Shown here in pieces: positions 56,179 through 64,000 of a DNA stretch of 64,000 nt. The DNA lies in the NCBI GenBank assembly GCA_918026815.1, contig CAKJVC010000012.1, positions 744,001-808,000 on the forward strand, read 5' to 3'. The translations under genes were made by a program, and so were the position numbers. Under the pieces are notes generated by a model that was given only the letters and a program-made list of their open reading frames with translations, did no database searches and was not told where the DNA came from. This DNA is from Chalara sp. BL73 (Eukaryota; Ascomycota; Leotiomycetes; Helotiales). Numbering within the stretch: the first letter of the stretch is position 1; each line of letters opens with the position of its first letter.

Positions 56179-57729
56179 TATTCTAGGTGGAATGTACTAG
56201 GAATCTAGGGCTAGGAAGAAAACGTGATGATAAGCTTTTCGAGGAGTAAAATAAGGAACCTTGGGACTCCCCAGGACTACGTACATATATGTAAAATGTT
56301 AGAAAGGCTATATGATGATGAGTGTTATCCGTTCAATCCGATAGCTGCATGCAATGTCAGCCCACAAATTCCACGAGCCGATGACGTCGACACAGTGCAA
56401 AACTTTAAAAATCTGGATCTCCAGACCCAATATCTGGTCTGCTGTCAAAATCATGGTCTGACTTGAAATGGTTGACAGAGAAGACGGCTTCCTGTTGATG
56501 AGATGTTTCGGCAAGATGTCTCAGCTGAGGAAGGTTGAAGGACTTCGCGACTCAGAATCGTCGAATCATAAGCGTCAAGAGCAGCGATATATCCTCAGAC
56601 ACAGAAGACTTAATTCCATGCATACTTAATTGGTAGGCGGCATGTAAGCGTCTCTTGCTTCGTAAGAGGCGACAAACACGGAGCCACACACACAAGGGTA
56701 ATACGCACTGTAATTGATGATCAAGGAGATGCGATGCATTCCGAAAAGAGATGCTTCTCTCACATCCCTGCAGATGTATCTATCAAGCTGTGTTATTTCG
56801 CCTTAAGGCTACATGTAGGACCTAGTGACTAAACGAACGGTTATCTCTGTGCGAGATGATATAACCCATCTTTCCATCTAGTCCATCGTAGGACCCACAG
56901 TAAAGCCTCCCAGTTGACTTTGCAGGTTTGGTTCAGCTGGCTAGGTAGCTAGTCCCTATTGATTACTGACAGCTTAAGTTTGCTTTGATACATTAAGCGG
57001 AAAACTCTCAATCTAATCAAAGTGTGCGTGCTGTAAAAGCTGCAGATTTAGTCATATACGCATATACGCACCCATATATATATAGAAGTAGATAGATATA
57101 TAGATAAAGGTTGGAAGCAAATGTAAGAACCCGAAAGTGGTGGAACCAAACTAGGAATTATTTCCAGGAATTAATCCCCCCCAATTGGGAGAAACACGTC
57201 AAAAGTTAGTTTAGTGGGCGAAACAGAAACAATGAAGTGTCATCGGGACCCCTAGAACCATTTCTGATAATTGGTGTGGCTCAAAGTGTGGCTGACCGAC
57301 CAGGACTTTGAAGGTTTTATTACGAGGAGGAACAGGGAAAGTTTCTTAAGGTGTCAAAAGTTCCCACAATTCAGAGGCAGAAAGTAGAACCTCCCATCTC
57401 TCCCCTGCCAGAGAACAACAATACAAGCTGCTGTCTTTCCGAACTTGATTCATCCCTGGTTTCCTGCATCTTTCTTCTTCTTCTTCTTCTTCTTCTTCTT
57501 CTTCAGTCAATCACAGATATCGACGTGTCACAATCATCCAAGAATTCATCGTGTTTTCCAGCGTGTTATAGACTCGGGCGGCTAGCCTTGATACTCGAAC
57601 CCGACCTAGCTTGCGACAACAACTCGTTCACACCCAGCGACTGCAAAAGAAAACAACAATAGAGAGGAAAGAGCCGCACTGAGGGCTTGGCCAAACTCTC
57701 TACATGAATAAAATGTTTGGATTAAGAAG
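56179..57729. promoter_or_regulatory. Divergent 1.55-kb region between pyruvate decarboxylase and BCK1
   Basis: Holds both promoters and a long BCK1 leader. Includes a TA/ATAGATAG-rich tract (about 57050-57110) and the TTC repeat at 57472-57504. No coding exon recognised. Confidence 0.5.
57472..57504 (+). repeat. TTC microsatellite, 11 perfect units
   Basis: Perfect (TTC)11 in the upstream leader of BCK1, about 225 bp before the start codon. Pyrimidine tracts are common at fungal transcription starts; this one is long enough to vary in length between strains. Confidence 0.9.
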
Positions 57730-60700
57730 ATGACCAGTTCGCGCCCAAGATCTTCATCAGCTCGATCAATCCATTCAGATGCAGCCAGACGAACACCTGC
57801 AGCTTCACCAAGATTCCCCTCCAACGAACTCAGTGTTCCAGCGGACGGCCTCACCTTGGACGATATCCCCGATTATCAGCTCAGTAGCAGCTCGAACCTG
57901 CTCATACCCATCTACGGCGCGGCATCGCCGTATCCGACAATATCGAATTCGAGCACTGCTGCGCGGCCGAGGGCTCGTTCCGCAGTGACAGAGCCATTGC
58001 CTGGTACATTATACGCATCGAACAACTCATATCGGCCGTCCAGTCGCGTTGGCACAAACGTCCCTATGTATCAATCCGGCCAGCGACATCCCTCGCAGGC
58101 AGGGCAGTTCCCGCCGCCGCCTCCACCTCCCATGTCACCACCCGCCAACCAGACAGCTGCCAACCAGAACTTTATCTCAATTCCTCCTCCGCCTCCTCGA
58201 ACTGCGAATCAGACTCACGGGCATGCAGGAGGCGGCGTGATGATACCTCCTCCGCCTGGTCCGCCCCCAGGGTCAGTACAACCTAGTTGGCAGGGGAATT
58301 GGGGAAGGACATATGATTCAAGGGGGTTTCCACCACCTCCTCCGAACCCACTGGTAACCACACCGCACCAACCCTACAATCCTAGCCAGACCTATTTGAA
58401 TCACCAAGCTGCGTCTTTGTCGAATTTGATCATCCCACCACCTCCTGCAAGTGAGCACCAGATGTCAGCAACTTACATTCCTCACGGAGACTCGTTTGGG
58501 CCTGGAGTAGGAATCCCTGGCTTTGGTAGGCAAGAGCCAAGTTTCTATAGGGGAGACAGCTCCGAATTTTCTGCCGTATCAGAGACGTCGCGGAATTCAA
58601 GAAATACGGTGGACACAGGCATGACAACCCCGCTAGATGATGGAAACAGTTTCTATCAGGATAGATACAAAACACAAACTCCAGCGACTCGCCATAATAA
58701 TGTTCATCTACCCGAATATGATTCTCCTAGTCACAACGGGCCACCGACTGCTACTCTTTTTGGGCCGTCAGCTACCCCAAGGGGGCCGCAGAGTGCCATG
58801 AATCAACATTCAGCAACCAATTCACCAATATCTGCTGTTGATGCGAGTTCACAATGGTCTATGGACAGAGTTTTAATATGGCTGGCGAACAACCAATTTT
58901 CAAATGATTGGCAGGAGACATTTAAGTCACTCAATATATATGGTTCCGTCTTTTTGGAGCTGGGAAGTGGTCATGGAGGGAGGGGTAATTTTGGAATGAT
59001 GCATCAACAGGTGTATCCGCGACTTGCGGTGGAGTGCTCAAATAGCGGAACCGGATGGGATCAAGCCAGAGAGCGGGAAGAAGGAAAACGAATGCGTCGG
59101 TTGATAAGGAACATTGTTGTTGTTGGTCAGGGTAGGGCAGAAAATATGAACAAGCCATCACATACGCGCCGAGAATCCTCGACACCTGGCCTAGATGGAA
59201 TGATTGACTCCTCACCAAACGTCAATAGAGATGCCCATATTTCTACACCTAGCACAGCCAATGGGGAGGATGATAGCCCTGGTAAGCAGATGTTCAAGAG
59301 TGCCGGACAAAGCTTCGGACAAAGAAGGTTTTCCAACAGAAGTTCCACCTTACCAATAATGAGCAACGCTGAACCTGATCAGCCTCCTCAAAGTAGAAAC
59401 GGACACCGAAATGTACTTCGGAATCTAGATGGTGGCCGTCAAAGTCCAAGTTTGAGCGAATCAGGGGACGGGCCATTCAAACCACCAGTAAGATCCGAGG
59501 GCAGTCCTAAACCTGATAGTCCGGGCGGCGCTCTAGGGAATTCAAACATGGGACCAAATGGCCTTATGTTACCATCGCCTCGAAATGCAAATTTTGGACA
59601 TCGTGCTAGCGATAGTCGGGACTCTATTTCGTCAAATGCTGCTATCTATGGCTCTGGAGTGCCTCCTGGTGCAAGTCAAGCTCTTCGTGGTGGAATGGGA
59701 GGAGTACTTGGTGAACCTCAACTAGTTCGTGCTCAAGAAAGCCGCCGTCATGGAGTCGACGGATCAAGACCTTCGCCGCTAGATCCTGCTGACCGATCGG
59801 TGAGCCTAGAGCAGCCGGGCTCTGCAAAGGAGGGTAAAGGCATTTGGGGCAAATTTAGGAAAAAGAAGAAAGAAGACGGGGCTGCTCCATCGCCAGAAGA
59901 ACCGGGGCTTGACTCTCCCACAAGCCCCACACTTGGCTTCAAACATTCTCCATATATACTCGGCAACGGCAATGCGAGCGAAACATCACTAGATCGCCCG
60001 GCGTCCACGTTCTCTGCGTCCGAATATGATAAGTTTGCACATACCCGAGGCAGACGCAACACCGCTGCAAGATCATTCATTCTTGTTACCCTCGATGGAT
60101 GGAATTATCGAATGTGTGACGTCACCAATATTGATTCTGCTACAGAGCTGAGGAGCTCGATATGCTCAAATTTGGGAATACCCGACGGCGAAGCTGTCTC
60201 CATTTATGTCACTGATCTTGGCAGGGTAGAGCATGATGAAGCATTAGATGATACGAAGCTGCTTATGAATAAAAGAACAAAAGCTGATCCGTCCAGAAAC
60301 CTCAAGTTCTACATCCGCCCTGCTAACGCTTCTCAAACCTCTAGTTTAGGGACTAGCTTTGGCAATACATTAGGCTTGTCGGCCTCAACGCCGGTTGACA
60401 GAGATACCTATGCTAAACTCAATGGATCAAGAGAGCGATCAAGTTCATCTCCACCAAGCTCCCGCCAAAATACAATCAAGGCTAATGTTCAGCCTACGTC
60501 CAAAGAAGTACCAACTATGCCTTCCGAAAAAGATCAATCGGATGCAATTCGAACTCGCTTAATGCAGTTCACTGCAGGCCAGCCAGAAAGTGGAGAATCT
60601 GAACTTGGAGAGGCCGAGAGACAAGCGTTTATGGAGTTAGCTGTCAGAGAGCATAAGGCAAAGATGGAAGCAAAACAGCAGGAGTATTTGGCTAAAAAGA

Positions 60701-63406
60701 AGGCAAGCAAGGAAACACCTCCTTCAGCTCTTTCTCTTGACGGCTCTGCCGGTAATGTGGGACGTTTTGTTGATTTTGATCAGCCTCGTAATTCGCCCTT
60801 CGAGGACAAGAAGCTGGATACTCTCTTGCCTCAGCGCATGCCGCCACCCCCTCCAGCTGAGTCCGCCACACTCATCAAGGCCAATTCATTAAGCAAGAAG
60901 ACAGGACAACAAGCTCGACTGTCCCTTACGAGCATCGATGGCAATTCGAAACGCATGTCTGGTGGTGATGCAGTCTCACCCCAGGCGCCGCAAGAGATGT
61001 CTGAGCGCAGCAAACGAAAGCCTGTTCCAGCCTCGCCACAAGTTGGCGGTATTGGTGCAGCATTGGTTGGGATCGGCAGGGGCTTGGGTGGTGTGGGCCA
61101 CCCGAGTAACAGCCCTTCTACATCATCACCCAGCCGAAATACTCCTCCCAGCAGCGGCATTGAAGAGAAGGAGAGGGCTCGAAGTGCTATGTCAACCGTT
61201 GATTTTGGAACCCCAAGATCTGGTCGAAGTAGCCCCGGTACGCCTGGCAGTGTTACTTGGAGCAAGGGAGATGTGCCATTCCTGGTGCCGGATTTCTCTC
61301 CTGAGGAAGATAATGGGGTCTCTCTTCGGAACCCAAATTTGTCGCTGAAAATGCCAGAGAATCCTTCTGTATCCAAGATGCGCGAGCAGGAACGCAGAGT
61401 ACCATCGCCAGCAGCAGTCAGCCCAAGCAGTGCTCAGGAATATAATATGAATGCACCTGGAAACCGCAAATCGTATGGACCTAATTTTGACTTCCAAGAA
61501 TCCAATGTCGACTTTGGCAAAGCAGCGCCACCGCAGCCAGAATCCGAAGAGGACTCGGATGACGATTCAGATGATGGTTTATTTGCCGTGCCCATCCGAA
61601 ACTTGAACAAGGCGAACAGCGTGCTTGGCATTAATCCAGAGCAAGTGACCAAACGTCCAAGCTTGACAATCAGGACTTCGAGGTCGAAGAAAGGTCTGTC
61701 AGTTTCATTCTCATCTCCGCAAAGGAATGGAACATCTTCTAGTTCAAGGACCCCTGAGTTCAACAACGACAGCTTTCAAGGCAGCGACAAACGATCTGCA
61801 CGTCGCACTCCAGGCTCTGCAGCATCTGCTTCCGAAGGTGGCTGGTCCGCAGACTCTTCAGAAGATATGAGTGCTAAATTACTTCGCCGAGAATCATTTG
61901 CAAGACAAGACGTGTGGGCCAGTCGTCCTCCAGCAGAGGCTCTCGTAAATCATCTCGATGACTTCTTCCCTGGTCTTGATTTGGATCAGCCAGTTCTAGA
62001 GGAAGGCACTGGTGAAGTATCGCCAATAGCGGAGAACGAATCCCAAGAATCTCTTGAGCGGCTCACTGCAGCACAGACCGGTCTCAATATGGGAGTACCC
62101 CCTATGCCTATGATGCCCCGGATGTCATCATACAATGATAGTGATACATTGGGTTCAGACGAGTCAACATTGAAGGCATTGGAGCGGCCGACGTCTGTTC
62201 AAAGTGTTGCCCAGCGCAATGTTCGTCGTTCTGGAGGATTAGGTCGAATGAAGTCCATTCGTGAGGTTGCAAGAGGGGCCCATGAAGCGAACAAGCGGTT
62301 CACAGCCCCAGTTCAGCCCGGCCAGCCGTCTAGCACCATTCTTCGCCGAAAGAGTACAAAAATGTTTGGTGCTAATATAGTTCAAATCAAGCCTCAACGC
62401 GGAAGTATGATACTTCCTCAAATACCGCAAGACATCTTGCCAAAACGTCAGGCGACCTTCAGATGGTTCAAGGGTCAACTCATTGGAAAAGGAACATACG
62501 GGCGTGTCTATCTTGGAATGAACGCTACCACCGGAGAATTCTTGGCTGTCAAGCAGGTTGAAGTTAATGCAAAAGCTGCTGGAAATGACAAGGAGAAGAT
62601 GCGCGAAATGGTGGCTGCCCTGGATATTGAGATTGATACAATGCAGCACCTCGACCATGTCAATATTGTCCAGTATCTTGGTTGCGAGCGCAAAGAAACG
62701 TCCATCAGCATTTTCCTAGAATACATTTCAGGTGGAAGTGTTGGAAGTTGTCTTCGAAAGCACGGCAAATTTGAGGAGATTGTAGTCAGCTCCTTGACTC
62801 GACAAACACTTGCTGGCCTCGCCTATCTCCATCGAGAAGGCATTCTGCACAGAGATCTCAAAGCCGACAACATCCTGCTCGATTTAGATGGAACATGCAA
62901 GATCTCAGATTTTGGAATATCAAAGAAGACAGACAACATCTACGGAAACGACAAGACGAACTCCATGCAAGGTTCCGTGTTCTGGATGGCGCCTGAAGTT
63001 GTCCGTTCGCAAGGCCAAGGTTACTCTGCCAAGGTTGATATTTGGTCCCTTGGATGCGTTGTACTAGAGATGTTTGCTGGCCGAAGACCGTGGAGTAAAG
63101 AAGAGACTGTGGGTGCTATCTACAAGCTTGGTAGCTTGAATGAGGCCCCACCTATACCTGAGGATGTGTCAAAAGTTATCAGCCCATTGGCAATTGCTTT
63201 CATGGCTGATTGCTTTACTATGTAAGTTGCCTTCCACTGCTCTTCCAAAATTATACAACAGCCTACTGACAAGAAACAGAATACCCTCTGAGCGACCTAC
63301 AGCCGACACGCTCCTATCCCAGCATCCATTCTGCGAACTCGATCCTAATTACAATTTCCTAGACACGGAACTCTACGCTAAAATCCGAGGCGCGTATTCT
63401 GCATAA
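57730..63406 (+). CDS. BCK1: BCK1-type MAP kinase kinase kinase of the cell-wall integrity pathway
   Basis: Two exons, 57730-63221 and 63280-63406, giving 1872 residues. The 58-nt intron (GTAAGT..ACAG) lies in the last part of the kinase domain and joins ADCFTIIPSERPTADTLL. The N-terminus is Pro-rich with PPPPPPM-type tracts. A SAM-like segment covers about 375-470 (WSMDRVLIWLANNQFSNDWQ). A Ras-association/ubiquitin-like domain is at about 776-862 (SFILVTLDGWNYRMCDVT). A long disordered Ser/Pro-rich region follows. The kinase domain begins near 1576: glycine loop GKGTYGRVYLG, Lys1606 in LAVKQVEV, HRDLKADN near 1706, DFG near 1727, and GSVFWMAPEV. Bck1 sits between Pkc1 and the Mkk kinases that activate Slt2/Mps1. 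The first exon of 5.5 kb has no intron, unlike its neighbours. Confidence 0.94.
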
Positions 63407-64000
63407 AATTATTTCTTTATGCTTCTTTGCCTTTTCCATCACTAGCCTGCGAGCAGCAACAGCCACTATTTTTATATCTGAAAAGGGTCCTGGGGACAAG
63501 GTTTTACGAGATAACGACTTGGCTATTTATTTTCTGGATGTGTGTAAACGTATATGATACCTTTCGGCTGGCTATGCAAGGAAGCATTATTTTTGGAGAG
63601 CGCAAAGCGAGGTGTGGGAGAACATTTTATACTTTGGGTCTCACGCTCCGTGATATGAGCATAGGGTTTAACATGTATGGCTATATAAATCTTGAAATGA
63701 AAAATCATGTGAATGAGATGAGGTTTTTCTTTGGATATATGTAAGCAACTTAATATTATGAGGAAACACTTTTAGAAGCGGAAGCGGCAGGACCTTTCGG
63801 CAAACCTGTCTCGTCTCTTGCTAGCAGAAGATCGAATTGTTCTGAGAAACCTGCACGTTGTGGCAGGACTTACTTTTCGCACAGTAACTCATACAGGAAA
63901 CATCCAAATATGTAGGCTCAATTCCCCCCCTCAGCAGAGACATGCCATCATAAATCGGCACCTTAAACACACCTTAAACACATTGTACACCTGGGGAAAA
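63407..64000. other. 3' flank of BCK1 to window end
   Basis: About 590 bp. BCK1 3' UTR and unassigned sequence; short frames here show no family resemblance. Confidence 0.45.

Overview
This window is nuclear DNA of a filamentous ascomycete fungus. Nearly every gene is split by short GT-AG introns (mostly 45-70 nt), often with a CTAAC- or CTAAT-like branch site. The products include typical Pezizomycotina proteins: a BCK1-type MAPKKK, an augmin subunit, a fungal sphingolipid delta-8 desaturase, a GBP2-type SR-like protein and a DUF6594 membrane protein. Gene style suggests Leotiomycetes (Helotiales-like), but that is inference, not proof. I saw no transposon, CRISPR array, rRNA or tRNA gene, and no secondary-metabolite cluster.

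Layout. 1-7.2 kb: 5' part of mitochondrial GatB/PET112 (-), a DUF6594 protein (+), TSR4/PDCD2 (-), and eIF3k (-) whose only intron appears to carry a U44-like box C/D snoRNA. 7.6-18.8 kb: UTP22 (-) and cystathionine gamma-synthase (+) share a 259-bp promoter; then SMC6 (+) and COQ9 (-). 18.9-23.5 kb: about 3.5 kb without an intact gene (one possible relic of a secreted protein), then a repeat-rich leader. 23.5-27.4 kb: GBP2/HRB1-like RNA-binding protein (+, 11 exons including one of 8 nt) and a RING-like protein (-). 27.4-29.6 kb: gene-free AT-rich DNA with diverged repeats. 29.6-38 kb: an unrecognised Cys-rich protein (+), SRP14 (-) and SGD1/NOM1 (+) in a divergent pair, and dihydrolipoamide dehydrogenase (+). 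38.7-44 kb: an unrecognised Cys/Gly-rich protein (-), a possible 2EXR-domain remnant (-), the sphingolipid desaturase (+) and a small two-exon Cys-containing protein (+). 44.9-64 kb: VAC14 (+), HAUS1 (-), an ER-type DnaJ/TPR protein (+), LDB17/SPIN90 (+), pyruvate decarboxylase (-) and BCK1 (+).

The genes are mainly housekeeping: translation and mitochondrial translation (GatB, eIF3k), ribosome biogenesis (TSR4, UTP22, SGD1, plus the snoRNA), protein targeting and ER folding (SRP14, DnaJ), genome stability and mitosis (SMC6, HAUS1), lipids and membrane traffic (desaturase, VAC14, LDB17), central metabolism (LPD1, PDC, CGS, COQ9) and cell-wall signalling (BCK1). They do not form one pathway. 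The most interesting non-obvious items are the intronic snoRNA, the 8-nt exon, the small spliced Cys protein, and several introns that keep the reading frame open and so could be missed by ORF-based annotation.
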